Shown piece by piece: positions 1 to 7,638 of a stretch of 64,000 bases of DNA; position 1 is the first letter of the stretch, and every line of letters starts with the position of its first letter. The translations under genes were made by a program, and so were the position numbers. The notes beneath the pieces were generated by a model. The model made no database searches, was not told where the DNA came from, and saw only the letters and a list, made by a program, of their open reading frames with translations. The DNA lies in the NCBI RefSeq assembly GCF_900105625.1, contig NZ_FNSD01000001.1, positions 1 through 64,000 on the forward strand, in the 5' to 3' direction. Origin of the DNA: Terriglobus roseus (GTDB taxonomy: Bacteria; Acidobacteriota; Terriglobia; Terriglobales; Acidobacteriaceae).

Positions 1-590
1 AGCATACCGAGTACCTTGCCCTGGATGGCAACGCGGTCAGCCGGTGCGAAGATGGGTGCCATCTCGCTGTTGGAGGGCTGCAGCCGGATGAGGTTACCTT
101 CCTTGTAGTAGCGCTTCAATGTTGCGTCGGAACCGTCCACAAGTGCCACGATGATCTCGCCCTCGCGTGCAGTGTTTGTGCGCTCCACCAGAACGTAGTC
201 GCCACTCACAATGTGTTCGTCGCGCATGCTGTCGCCGCGGACTTCAAGCGCAAACACCTCGCGATTCCCAATGATCTCCGAGAGCGAGATGCTTTCCGCA
301 CTCTCAATGGCTTCCACGGGCTGTCCGGCGGCGATGCGACCCATCAGGGGGAGACGGTCGCTGTTCCTGCGAGCACTGCGCGGCGCCAGGACATCGATGG
401 AGCGCGATCGGTTATGCGACCGCTGCAGCATGCCCTTGTTGTGCAGATTCGTGATGTGTTTGTGCACGGTCGCCAGCGAACTGAGGCCGAGACCTGCAGC
501 GATTTCTTCGTAGGAAGGTGAGTAGCCCTTCCGCTGGGTAAAACCCGAGAGGAAGTCGAGGACTTCCTTTTGTCGACGCGTGATCGCCAT
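1..590 (-). CDS. lexA: SOS repressor LexA (C-terminal end lies outside the window)
   Basis: Transcriptional repressor of the SOS DNA-damage regulon; RecA filaments trigger its self-cleavage. Reading the minus strand gives a protein starting MAITRRQKEVLDFL, with an N-terminal winged helix-turn-helix (about residues 1-65, recognition region SSLATVHKHITNL). The S24-type self-cleaving domain shows an Ala88-Gly89 cleavage site in RIAAGQP, catalytic Ser121 in RGDSM and catalytic Lys159 in DATLKRYY; the 38-residue Ser-Lys spacing fits the family. About 196 codons are present, so only the last few are missing. The ATG at 590 is 7 nt after a TAGAAT box overlapped by a 20-bp operator, which predicts autoregulation and a leaderless mRNA. 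Confidence 0.97.
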   Translation of the reverse strand, partial: MAITRRQKEVLDFLSGFTQRKGYSPSYEEIAAGLGLSSLATVHKHITNLHNKGMLQRSHNRSRSIDVLAPRSARRNSDRLPLMGRIAAGQPVEAIESAESISLSEIIGNREVFALEVRGDSMRDEHIVSGDYVLVERTNTAREGEIIVALVDGSDATLKRYYKEGNLIRLQPSNSEMAPIFAPADRVAIQGKVLGM

Positions 591-597
591 GGGGTTG

Positions 598-620
598 ATT
601 CTAGCGAATAAAAAGCGAAC
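598..620 (-). promoter_or_regulatory. lexA promoter with SOS operator
   Basis: On the minus strand GTTCGCTTTTTATTCGCTAG (620-601) has two TTCGC half sites in direct repeat (GTTC-N7-ATTC), resembling the alphaproteobacterial LexA box. It runs into a TAGAAT -10 (603-598); a weak TTGCAG lies 16 nt further upstream. The operator fills the spacer, and the ATG begins 7 nt after the -10. The same element (17/20 identical) recurs at 42366-42385. Confidence 0.75.
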
Positions 621-813
621 TGCAAGCAGAAAACGCCGGGAATCTAGATAGATACGGAAGCGTGTCTGCTTCCCAATGTGGAACAGTTCGCATCGCAAAC
701 CCCGTTCGGCTAGTTGTTCTTGCCTCATCTTCAGGGCATGTTTACTGGACAGCGCGGCCTAGACAGTCAGGGATCGCGCAAAGAAGAAGGTCTGTTGCGG
801 CAGGAGATACACC

Positions 814-1560
814 TTGAAAGTCATGGTTGCTGAAGACGACTTCGCCTTATCGATGTTCCTTCAAAAGGGACTTGAGCTGGAAGGCCATGCGGTGCAATGC
901 ATCGGGGATGGCGCGACAGCACTTCAATTGATCCAAGAGGAGGATGCCCCAGACCTGCTGGTACTGGATCTGGGTCTGCCACGCTTGGATGGCGTGGACG
1001 TATTACGGGCCTTGCAGGGCAAGGTGCCGAACATGTCCATCCTGATCCTGACCGGACGTTCGCACCTGTCACTAAAGATTGAATGCCTCAATCTTGGCGC
1101 GGACGATTACGTGATCAAGCCGTTCTCGCTGTACGAGCTTTTGGCGCGCTGCAGGGCGCTTGCACGACGTCGCGTAGGCGTCGGGACCGGCGTGCTGCAA
1201 TTTGCAGGCTTGCGTATGGACCGCATCCTGCGCTCGGTGACGTTCGGTCTGCAGCAGGTAGACCTGACGGCGAAGGAGTTCACGCTACTGGAATACCTGC
1301 TGCAGAAGAAGGGCCGCGCCGTGTCTCGTCGCGAGCTGCTGGAAGAGGTGTGGCATATGTCCCCGGATGCCGGGACCAACGTGGTGGACGTATATGTGAA
1401 CTATCTGCGACGCAAGATGGCCGTGGCGGGGTCGACGGACATGATTGAGACCGTCCGCGGTGAAGGTTATGGCATTGGCGTGAAAAAGGAGTTGGTGAGA
1501 GATGGTATAAAGCGAGCTTCCGCACCCGTTGGCTCCACCGCGTTAGCAGGCGCAGCATGA
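814..1560 (+). CDS. OmpR/PhoB-family response regulator
   Basis: Two-component transcription factor of 248 residues. The receiver domain (about 1-120) has the acidic pair Asp8-Asp9, phosphoacceptor Asp52 in LLVLDLGLPRLDG and the conserved Lys in DYVIKPFSL. The C-terminal winged helix (about 135-230, LTAKEFTLLEYLLQ and NVVDVYVNYLRRKM) is of Trans_reg_C type. The TTG start at 814 is supported by an AGGAGA ribosome site 7 nt upstream. Its stop overlaps the next start (ATGA, 1557-1560), so it is co-translated with the DHp-like protein and the sigma-54 regulator. No full histidine kinase is adjacent. Target genes are unknown; the flagellar neighbours suggest motility control. Confidence 0.93.
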   Translation: MKVMVAEDDFALSMFLQKGLELEGHAVQCIGDGATALQLIQEEDAPDLLVLDLGLPRLDGVDVLRALQGKVPNMSILILTGRSHLSLKIECLNLGADDYVIKPFSLYELLARCRALARRRVGVGTGVLQFAGLRMDRILRSVTFGLQQVDLTAKEFTLLEYLLQKKGRAVSRRELLEEVWHMSPDAGTNVVDVYVNYLRRKMAVAGSTDMIETVRGEGYGIGVKKELVRDGIKRASAPVGSTALAGAA

Positions 1561-1784
1561 GCGCGACGGTGGAGTACGGCAGTGCTCTGGGAGATGCAAT
1601 CCACTTCTTGGCGCAGCCCCTGACCGCACTCACATTTGTGATTGATCTGGCCAGGTTGCAGCAGAACCCCGAAGCGTGGAAGGATGCGCTGGACAAGGCG
1701 GCGAATGAATGTCTTCGGGCGGGAGAAGCCTTAGATGTGATTCGTCAGGCGGCAGCCGCTGCAGAAGCTGAGAGGGAAGGATGA
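1557..1784 (+). CDS. 75-residue protein resembling a lone histidine-kinase phosphoacceptor (DHp) helix pair
   Basis: Not a recognised named family. Residues 16-25 (HFLAQPLTAL) align position by position with the kinase H-box pattern HELRTPLTAI, with His16 in the place of the phosphorylated histidine. The rest (about 26-72) is predicted helical and Ala-rich, as in the second DHp helix. There is no ATP-binding domain, so it could not self-phosphorylate; a phosphorelay intermediate or decoy is possible. It overlaps both neighbouring response-regulator genes by 4 nt (ATGA at 1557 and 1781), which implies matched translation of all three. The coding call is supported by this coupling; the function is inference. 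Confidence 0.75.
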   Translation: MSATVEYGSALGDAIHFLAQPLTALTFVIDLARLQQNPEAWKDALDKAANECLRAGEALDVIRQAAAAAEAEREG

Positions 1785-3076
1785 GTACGGCCGTATCGGT
1801 CCCGATGCAACAACGCAGCGTGGTTCTGGTAACGCCGGATGCCGATCTTCGACACAGATTAACGGCGAGACTGTCCAGTCTTCGGTGGAACGTGTTGTCT
1901 GCGGCTGGTGGCGCTGAGGCGATGGTGCATCTGGGAGGCGGAACTCCAGAGGCAATGATTGTCGACCACTGGCTCCCTGACCTGGATGCGGCAGAATTCA
2001 CTGCGTATGCCGCAGCCTTATGTCCAGGCACGGACATGCTGCAGATGGATGGCAGTGCCGCATCCGCAGGAAGCAGAAGCTCGCGCAGAAACGAACTTCT
2101 GCACGCCTTACGGGAGGCTCAACAGGAGAGCCACGAGACCGCGGCGTTGCCCATCGCCGCGGTCTCTCCGACACCATTCGATGGAGCTGCCTGGCTGCAC
2201 GCACCCGTGTCCATTCCTTCCGCTACGCCGGTGGGTACGGTGTCTTCGCGCTGGCTGGTTGATCCATTCATTCCTCCGGTGACGGAACGGCCTGCGGCGG
2301 TTCCGATGGAGGTCCGTATGCACCTTCCGGAGATGGTCGGTAACGCTCCGCAGATGTTGGAACTCGCCCGATTGGTTCGCATGGTGGCGCCGCACATGGC
2401 GAGTGTCCTGATCCAGGGCGAGACGGGCACTGGTAAGGAACTGGTGGCGAAGGCAGTTCATCGATTGAGCCATCGTGCGAACAAGCCTTTCGTCGTACTC
2501 AACTGCGCGGCGATACCGGAACATCTACTGGAGGCGGAATTGTTCGGTCACACGCGGGGAGCCTTTACCGGCGCCGTCACGTCACGCACCGGCCGTATCG
2601 AAGCTGCGCATGGTGGCACGCTCTTTCTGGATGAGATCGGCGAGATGCCACTGCCGCTGCAGGCGAAGATGCTGCGCTTTCTGGAGAACGGAGAAATCCA
2701 GAAGGTGGGGGACAACGATACGGTACGTGTGGATGTGCGTATCGTCGCGGCGACACATCAGCCGCTGGAGCAGAACGCCGATGACAAAGTCTTCCGTCTG
2801 GACCTCTATCATCGTCTCGCTGTCTTTCCAGTGGATGTGCCAACGTTGCGTGATCGGACGGAAGACATTCCGATGCTGACGGAATACTTCCTGCGAAAGT
2901 TTGGTGAGAGTGCTCCGCGGCGCTCGATTCTGCCAAAGGCTATCGACGCGCTGATGGATTACCAATGGCCGGGCAACGTTCGCGAGCTTGCTCACATGCT
3001 GCAACGGGCCATCATCCTCTGCGGTGAAGACGAAATACGGCCAGAGCATTTCCGCATTCGCAGCGCGTTCGCTTAG
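1781..3076 (+). CDS. Sigma-54-dependent activator (NtrC family) without DNA-binding domain
   Basis: A 431-residue AAA+ enhancer-binding-type activator. The N-terminal receiver-like region (about 10-95) keeps Asp62 (MIVDHWLPDLD) but lacks a clear acidic pair and the distal Lys, so it is degenerate. The AAA+ domain (about 185-415) has Walker A GETGTGKE, the sigma-54-contacting GAFTGA loop, Walker B GGTLFLDEIGEMP and an arginine-finger region. The protein ends about 15 residues after WPGNVRELAHML, where a Fis-type HTH would normally follow. Such truncated activators (e.g. Helicobacter FlgR) act from solution on flagellar sigma-54 promoters. A terminator follows, then a sigma-54 site and flgK. 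Confidence 0.93.
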   Translation: MSTAVSVPMQQRSVVLVTPDADLRHRLTARLSSLRWNVLSAAGGAEAMVHLGGGTPEAMIVDHWLPDLDAAEFTAYAAALCPGTDMLQMDGSAASAGSRSSRRNELLHALREAQQESHETAALPIAAVSPTPFDGAAWLHAPVSIPSATPVGTVSSRWLVDPFIPPVTERPAAVPMEVRMHLPEMVGNAPQMLELARLVRMVAPHMASVLIQGETGTGKELVAKAVHRLSHRANKPFVVLNCAAIPEHLLEAELFGHTRGAFTGAVTSRTGRIEAAHGGTLFLDEIGEMPLPLQAKMLRFLENGEIQKVGDNDTVRVDVRIVAATHQPLEQNADDKVFRLDLYHRLAVFPVDVPTLRDRTEDIPMLTEYFLRKFGESAPRRSILPKAIDALMDYQWPGNVRELAHMLQRAIILCGEDEIRPEHFRIRSAFA

Positions 3077-3106
3077 TCCTAGCTAAGAAAACAGTCGAAG
3101 GCTTGG

Positions 3107-3129
3107 GCCGCTCTCAGGAGCGGCTCTTT
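3107..3129 (+). terminator. Rho-independent terminator of the regulator operon
   Basis: Perfect 7-bp stem GCCGCTC/GAGCGGC with loop TCAG, followed by TCTTT. It separates the regulator genes from the sigma-54 promoter of flgK. Confidence 0.75.
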
Positions 3130-3134
3130 GCTTG

Positions 3135-3150
3135 TGGCCCGACGCGTGCC
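3135..3150 (+). promoter_or_regulatory. Sigma-54 promoter of flgK-flgL
   Basis: TGGCCCGACGCGTGCC has the invariant GG (-24) and GC (-12) separated by exactly 10 nt and matches the consensus TGGCACG-N4-TTGC well. Transcription would begin near 3161, giving a leader of about 36 nt with an AGGAG site before the flgK ATG at 3197. Confidence 0.8.
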
Positions 3151-3196
3151 TTTGTTATCGACGTACCCAGATGAAAGGTGAGCAGGAGCGCGAGCC

Positions 3197-4564
3197 ATGT
3201 TGGAGATGCCTACAGCGAGCGCGATCGAGCGTTATCTGTCGCTGAACACGCAGCAGATGAAGCTGACCGCAGCGAACATGGCGAATCAGAACACGGACGG
3301 CTACACACGCCGCACGGTGAGCTGGGGGAGTGGTGACACTGTCAGCGTAGGAGGAGCGGTGTCCTCCACCGGTGTGACGGCAACGATTGTCGCGCAGCGT
3401 GATCGTGTGTTGCTGCGTTCCGTGCAGACAGCCACCGAAGCGGACAGCGCCAGCAGCGCACGTGTGGCGGCACTGAATAACTTGCAGGCGCTGTTTGCGA
3501 TTGGCGCGACAGGTGAAGACGCGTCGGGAATTGGTGCGGCTGTCAGCGACTTCTTCAATGCAGCCACTTCGCTATCGGCAACTCCAAACGACGGTGCGGC
3601 GCGGCAGAGTATGTTGACGGCGGCGCAGACCCTTGCGTCGGTAATGAACCAAACTGCGGCCCAAATCACATCGCAGAGTTCGGCGATGAACCAGACGATT
3701 GCGGACTCTGTCACGCAGGTGAACACACTGGCCGCAACGGTGGCTGCGCTGAATAAGCAGATCAGCGGGCTCGGCACGGGCGAGGTGTCGGATGCTTTGG
3801 TCGACCAGCGTGACCTTGCCGTAACTCACCTTGCAAAGCTGATGGATGTGAACAGCATTCGCAACGGCGATGGGAGCGTGAGTCTGGCGTTATCAAACGG
3901 CATACCTCTCGTGAACGGTTCGACCGCGCTGCCGCTAACCACTGGTACGGTGAACGACAGTACGCAGATCTTTGCTTCGTCTGCGGCCGGAGGAGCGGAT
4001 GTTACTGCCGCGATTCACGGTGGCAGCATCGGTGGATCGCTGCAGGTGCGAGACAGCGATATACCCGCGGTCATGGCGCAACTGGATACTCTGGCCGGCA
4101 CCCTTGCTTCTGCCGTGAATGCTCAAAATATTTTAGGTACGGATGCTGTGGGGAATACCGGGGGACCGATCTTCAGCGGATCCACGGCAGCGACACTGAC
4201 GGTTGTCGCGACAGACGCAAATGCGATTGCCGCGTCGCCCGATGGCAGTAACGCGGCAGCCATTGGGGCTCTGCAGGACACTGCCTTGATGGGTGGCGGA
4301 ACCTTCGCCGGTGCCTTTTCGACGATGCTGAGCGGTCTTGGAACGACTGCTGCAGATGCCACGACCGGCAGGGCTGCGGATGCGGCGGTCTTGACGCAGA
4401 CAACGACGCAGATGGATGCGATCTCAGGAGTCTCTCTGGATACCGAGGCGGCGAATCTGACGCAGTTCCAGCGCTCATACGAAGCTGCGGCGAAGGTGAT
4501 GTCGATTGTGAATGAACTGATGGCGCAGGCGATCAACCTGGGCACACCGACCGCGGTTTCGTAA
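3197..4564 (+). CDS. flgK: Flagellar hook-filament junction protein FlgK (HAP1)
   Basis: Extracellular structural protein joining hook to filament, secreted by the flagellar type III system. The N-terminal rod/hook signature is clear (residues 17-40: NTQQMKLTAANMANQNTDGY), and the C-terminus ends in the heptad-like D0 helix (LTQFQRSYEAAAKVMSIVNELM). At 455 residues it is shorter than the enteric protein (about 547), mainly in the Ala/Thr-rich middle. The GCAGGAG ribosome site lies 8 nt before the ATG. It is followed 16 nt later by flgL and preceded by a sigma-54 promoter, which fits a middle/late flagellar class. Confidence 0.95.
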   Translation: MLEMPTASAIERYLSLNTQQMKLTAANMANQNTDGYTRRTVSWGSGDTVSVGGAVSSTGVTATIVAQRDRVLLRSVQTATEADSASSARVAALNNLQALFAIGATGEDASGIGAAVSDFFNAATSLSATPNDGAARQSMLTAAQTLASVMNQTAAQITSQSSAMNQTIADSVTQVNTLAATVAALNKQISGLGTGEVSDALVDQRDLAVTHLAKLMDVNSIRNGDGSVSLALSNGIPLVNGSTALPLTTGTVNDSTQIFASSAAGGADVTAAIHGGSIGGSLQVRDSDIPAVMAQLDTLAGTLASAVNAQNILGTDAVGNTGGPIFSGSTAATLTVVATDANAIAASPDGSNAAAIGALQDTALMGGGTFAGAFSTMLSGLGTTAADATTGRAADAAVLTQTTTQMDAISGVSLDTEAANLTQFQRSYEAAAKVMSIVNELMAQAINLGTPTAVS

Positions 4565-4580
4565 CTAAGAGGTCAGACAT

Positions 4581-5462
4581 ATGTTGAGCAGCACTGCGTC
4601 GTTACAGTCCTTGATCGCCTCCTTGAATGCCATGAATGAGAGGCAGACGAAGATCACGAATGAGATGTCATCGGGCGTACGTATGACCGCATTGAGTGAT
4701 GATGCGGACGCTGCGGGGCAGGCCGTCCTGATGGCCGCAACGCTCCGAGGGAACGATTCGTTTGTTGCCACGGCAACGACTGTTGGTAACCGGATGCAGG
4801 CCGCGGATACGGCGCTGAGTTCTGTCGTGAGTCAGTTGACCTCGGCCATCACCACCGCCGTCGGCGCCCTCTCCGACGTGACCTCTGCAACCGCCAGGGC
4901 AACGGATGCGCATCAGCTTGCCGCTATCCGCGACAGCATCCTGTCATTGGCGAACAGTAGCTATGCTGGCAGCTACCTCTTCAGCGGCAGTGGCACCGCT
5001 GTGCCTTTTGCAGAAGATGCGAGTGGCGCAGTGTCCTATGTGGGTGATGCGCAGACATCTTCGGTCACTCTAAGCGGCGGTGGCAAGCTGCAGAGTTCGC
5101 TTGCGGGGGCTTCGGTCTTCATGGCCGCGAGCGCGTCGGTCTTCAGCGCTTTGAATGACGCGATTGCTGCTCTGCAACCGGGCAGTACTGCGGATGCTGC
5201 GACGGTTACGGGTAATCTGAGAGCCTCGCTCGATAATGTTTCGTTGCAGCGTGCCATGCTGGACACTGCGCAGAATCGACTCTCGAGCGAGAGCAGCTAT
5301 GTGACTTCGCAGAGCACCAACCTCACGGCGGACCAGAGCACGCTCCTGTCAGCCGATACGGTTGCTCTGGCCACCGAACTTTCGGCGGTGACGACACAGA
5401 GGTCGGCGCTGCTGAGCACCATCGGCATCGTGCAGAAGGGCAGCTTGTTCGATTACCTGTAA
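4581..5462 (+). CDS. flgL: Flagellar hook-associated protein FlgL (HAP3)
   Basis: Second junction protein, placed between FlgK and the filament. Flagellin-like N-terminal helix (residues about 10-45, LIASLNAMNERQTKITNEM) and C-terminal helix (about 225-290) flank an Ala/Ser-rich centre that includes the family motif YAGSYLFSGS. Its 293 residues are near the usual length. It is read from the same transcript as flgK (16-nt gap, AGAGGT upstream). No other flagellar gene is nearby, so the rest of the system is encoded elsewhere. Confidence 0.94.
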   Translation: MLSSTASLQSLIASLNAMNERQTKITNEMSSGVRMTALSDDADAAGQAVLMAATLRGNDSFVATATTVGNRMQAADTALSSVVSQLTSAITTAVGALSDVTSATARATDAHQLAAIRDSILSLANSSYAGSYLFSGSGTAVPFAEDASGAVSYVGDAQTSSVTLSGGGKLQSSLAGASVFMAASASVFSALNDAIAALQPGSTADAATVTGNLRASLDNVSLQRAMLDTAQNRLSSESSYVTSQSTNLTADQSTLLSADTVALATELSAVTTQRSALLSTIGIVQKGSLFDYL

Positions 5463-5483
5463 GTCACTGGTTGCCGACTTCGA

Positions 5484-5489
5484 TACACT
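5484..5489 (+). promoter_or_regulatory. -10 box, predicted leaderless start for the gene at 5497
   Basis: TACACT lies 7 nt before the GTG at 5497, so transcription should begin at or next to the start codon. Confidence 0.5.
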
Positions 5490-5496
5490 CGAGCCT

Positions 5497-5730
5497 GTGA
5501 TTGGGGCAATTCAATTTCTGTGGAACAGCACGCGTGGATCACGGCTTCGGCCGTGGCGCAGTCCCTACCTGCGCTGGCGCGTAGAGACCTATAGCGGCAT
5601 GCATGCGGAGACAATCGGCGCCGGCGTGATGCTGCGTTTCCTGTGGGCGGAGAAGTGGCAGTTCCTGCGCTTCCTGCGGTGGACCGACGAGATGCGTGCG
5701 GAGAGCAAGAGTACATCGCGCAATGGATAG
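5497..5730 (+). CDS. Small conserved-type hypothetical protein
   Basis: A 77-residue basic, Trp/Arg-rich protein (SRLRPWRSPYLRWRVETY, AEKWQFLRFLRW). I do not recognise a family. It begins with GTG directly after a TACACT box and overlaps the start of the xylanase gene by 8 nt, so the two are probably translated together. The Trp/Arg spacing suggests nucleic-acid or membrane-surface contact, but nothing proves this. Confidence 0.7.
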   Translation: MIGAIQFLWNSTRGSRLRPWRSPYLRWRVETYSGMHAETIGAGVMLRFLWAEKWQFLRFLRWTDEMRAESKSTSRNG

Positions 5731-6919
5731 TGCGTCCGGGATCAGTCGGCGGCATTTTCTTGCAGCAGGCGCGACGATGGCGGGAGCAGCGATGCTCTCG
5801 GGCTGCAGCCACGGTCCACAGACCAGCACGCATCCTCTGCCGGGCATCGATGTGACGGGCAAAGCATCGTTGAGGGAACACGCGGCGAACGCAAGACTGC
5901 TGTTTGGCTTCGCGGTGAACACGGCACAGCTTCGCAGCAATCGCAGCTATCGCGCCATCGTCGAGCAGCAGGCATCGATAATCGTGCCGGAGAATGCGAT
6001 GAAGTGGCGCGCCCTGCGGCCGTCTATGGATCGCTATGACTTCGAGGACGCGGACAGCTTGCTGACGTTTGCCGAGAAGAATCGCATCAAGCTGCGGGGC
6101 CACAATCTCTGCTGGCACCAGTCCCTGCCGGATTGGTTCGCCGCGAGCGCGAATGCGGCCGATGCGCACCGGTTATTGGTAGACCACATCCGCACAGTAG
6201 CGGGTCGGTACGCCGGCCGGATGCACTCGTGGGACGTGGTGAACGAGGCGATCAACACGCGCGATGGCCGTGCGGATGGTCTGCGTAACTCGCCCTGGTT
6301 GCGGCTCGTTGGGACTGACTATATCGAGATTGCCTTCCGCAGTGCTCGTGAGGCCGACCCGGCGGCCCTGCTTACCTATAACGAATATGGCCTGGAGTCT
6401 GCGTCGCCGGATGGTGCTGAGAAACGAGCTGCCACGCTTCAGATGTTGCGGCGATTGAAGCAGCGCAATGTCCCCGTCGATGCCATCGGCATCCAGTCGC
6501 ACCTGCACGCGCCTTCGACTCAGGGCGCTGGCCCGGAACTGTTGCGGTTTATGGCCAGTTGCCGTGAGATGGGTCTGGAGATCTTCCTGTCAGAGATGGA
6601 CGTGAGTGACCGCGATCTTTCCGCAGCTATCGACACGCGGGACAGGGTAGTCGCGGAGGATTATCGCGGCTTTCTGAACACCGCGCTACAGGAGCGAAGG
6701 GTAACCGCCGTCCTTACATGGGGAGTGGACGACGCAAGCACGTCGCTCAATGCGGAACAGCCACGGAAGGACCGCCTGGCGCAGCGGCCCCTGCTGTTTG
6801 ACAGCAGGTATCAGGCAAAGCCTTCGTTTGCTTCAGTGCGAGATGCCTTCGATGCCCGGTTGGGGGCGGCGCCGGCACGGGCAGCGGCTCCTTCGACGTT
6901 TCGATTGCCCCGGCTGTAG
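5723..6919 (+). CDS. GH10 endo-beta-1,4-xylanase, Tat-exported lipoprotein
   Basis: Hydrolyses xylan backbones outside the cytoplasm. The N-terminus carries a twin-arginine signal (SRRHFLAAGA) with a lipobox (LSGC near residue 30), so a membrane-anchored lipoprotein exported by Tat is predicted. The GH10 barrel follows: general acid/base Glu in SWDVVNEAIN, nucleophile Glu in IFLSEMDVSD, and family motifs KWRALRP and LRGHNLCWHQSLPDW. The ATG at 5723 is preferred over an upstream in-frame ATG (5696) because it places the Arg-Arg pair correctly. The mature domain is close to the normal size of about 350 residues. Confidence 0.95.
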   Translation: MDSASGISRRHFLAAGATMAGAAMLSGCSHGPQTSTHPLPGIDVTGKASLREHAANARLLFGFAVNTAQLRSNRSYRAIVEQQASIIVPENAMKWRALRPSMDRYDFEDADSLLTFAEKNRIKLRGHNLCWHQSLPDWFAASANAADAHRLLVDHIRTVAGRYAGRMHSWDVVNEAINTRDGRADGLRNSPWLRLVGTDYIEIAFRSAREADPAALLTYNEYGLESASPDGAEKRAATLQMLRRLKQRNVPVDAIGIQSHLHAPSTQGAGPELLRFMASCREMGLEIFLSEMDVSDRDLSAAIDTRDRVVAEDYRGFLNTALQERRVTAVLTWGVDDASTSLNAEQPRKDRLAQRPLLFDSRYQAKPSFASVRDAFDARLGAAPARAAAPSTFRLPRL

Positions 6920-6956
6920 TGCGAGCTATGGGGCAATCTCGAAAGAGATCTCGCAC
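6919..6956 (+). other. Stem-loop between the xylanase gene and rpsO
   Basis: GTGCGAG (6919-6925) pairs with CTCGCAC (6950-6956), and ATCTC-GAAA-GAGAT forms an inner hairpin. There is no T tract, so termination is uncertain; it may limit read-through into rpsO. Confidence 0.4.
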
Positions 6957-6989
6957 CATCTCGATACTCGGCAATACTGGGCACAGCCT

Positions 6990-7019
6990 TTGCCCCATCT
7001 TCGCCGGAAGTGGTATCCT
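6990..7019 (+). promoter_or_regulatory. Candidate rpsO promoter
   Basis: TTGCCC (6990-6995) and TATCCT (7014-7019) with an 18-nt spacer, giving a leader of about 40 nt before rpsO with a CAGGAG ribosome site. Confidence 0.5.
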
Positions 7020-7067
7020 GTCTCGTAGACCAAATCGGATTTTTGGAATCAGGAGTACCGCAAGACA

Positions 7068-7334
7068 GTGTTGGCAACAGCGAAAAAGAACGACATCATT
7101 GAGAAGTATCGTACGCACGATACCGATACCGGCAGCCCTGAAGTACAGATTGCGATCCTCAGCGAGCGCATCGGTCAGCTCACCGACCACTTCAAGACCC
7201 ACAAGAAGGACCACGGCTCGCGCCGCGGCCTGCTTATGCTTGTCTCCAAGCGCCGCAGCCTGCTGGACTACCTGAAGAAGAATGATTCCGACCGCTACCG
7301 CGATGTCATCGGTAAGCTCGGCATTCGTAAGTAG
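7068..7334 (+). CDS. rpsO: 30S ribosomal protein S15
   Basis: Primary 16S rRNA-binding protein of the small subunit platform. The 88 residues match the family throughout ([47 protein letters not shown]). The start is GTG at 7068 or the adjacent TTG at 7071; AGGAG lies about 12 nt upstream. It is followed by pnp, the conserved rpsO-pnp order, with a 304-nt gap that contains a strong hairpin. Confidence 0.97.
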   Translation: MLATAKKNDIIEKYRTHDTDTGSPEVQIAILSERIGQLTDHFKTHKKDHGSRRGLLMLVSKRRSLLDYLKKNDSDRYRDVIGKLGIRK

Positions 7335-7405
7335 TTTTCTTTCCAGGCATATCCATTCAGGGGCGAGGGCCGCATCGAGATGCTGCGCACGCAGACTTCC
7401 GTTAC

Positions 7406-7427
7406 GCCGGGGCAGCAATGCCCCGGC
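7406..7427 (+). promoter_or_regulatory. GCAA-tetraloop hairpin in the rpsO-pnp intergenic leader
   Basis: Nine-pair stem GCCGGGGCA/TGCCCCGGC closed by GCAA, not followed by T's. In E. coli a hairpin here is cut by RNase III for PNPase autoregulation; this may be its counterpart (inference). The rest of 7335-7638 shows no convincing gene. Confidence 0.5.
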
Positions 7428-7638
7428 CGCACGTCCACACGGTGGAGCGTGACGGCTTGACTGTGGCGTATCGCCTTCGGCTCTTCCGCTTCCCGGGTAA
7501 TACCGGCCATGGCTCATCCCTCGACTTTCTTGGCTCGCGTCTCGCTGAATCCAGCGTTGCGCGGCCCTGCGCGCGTTTGCAGGTAAACCGCCGCGCCCAC
7601 GACTTCCCATACAAAACCACAAAGAGAGAACACCCGCT

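Noticed and set aside
684-720. Several GTTC words upstream of the response regulator, considered as a LexA or PhoB box
   Set aside because: Spacing (14 and 8 nt) does not match the operators at 601 and 42366 and there is no associated -10 box.
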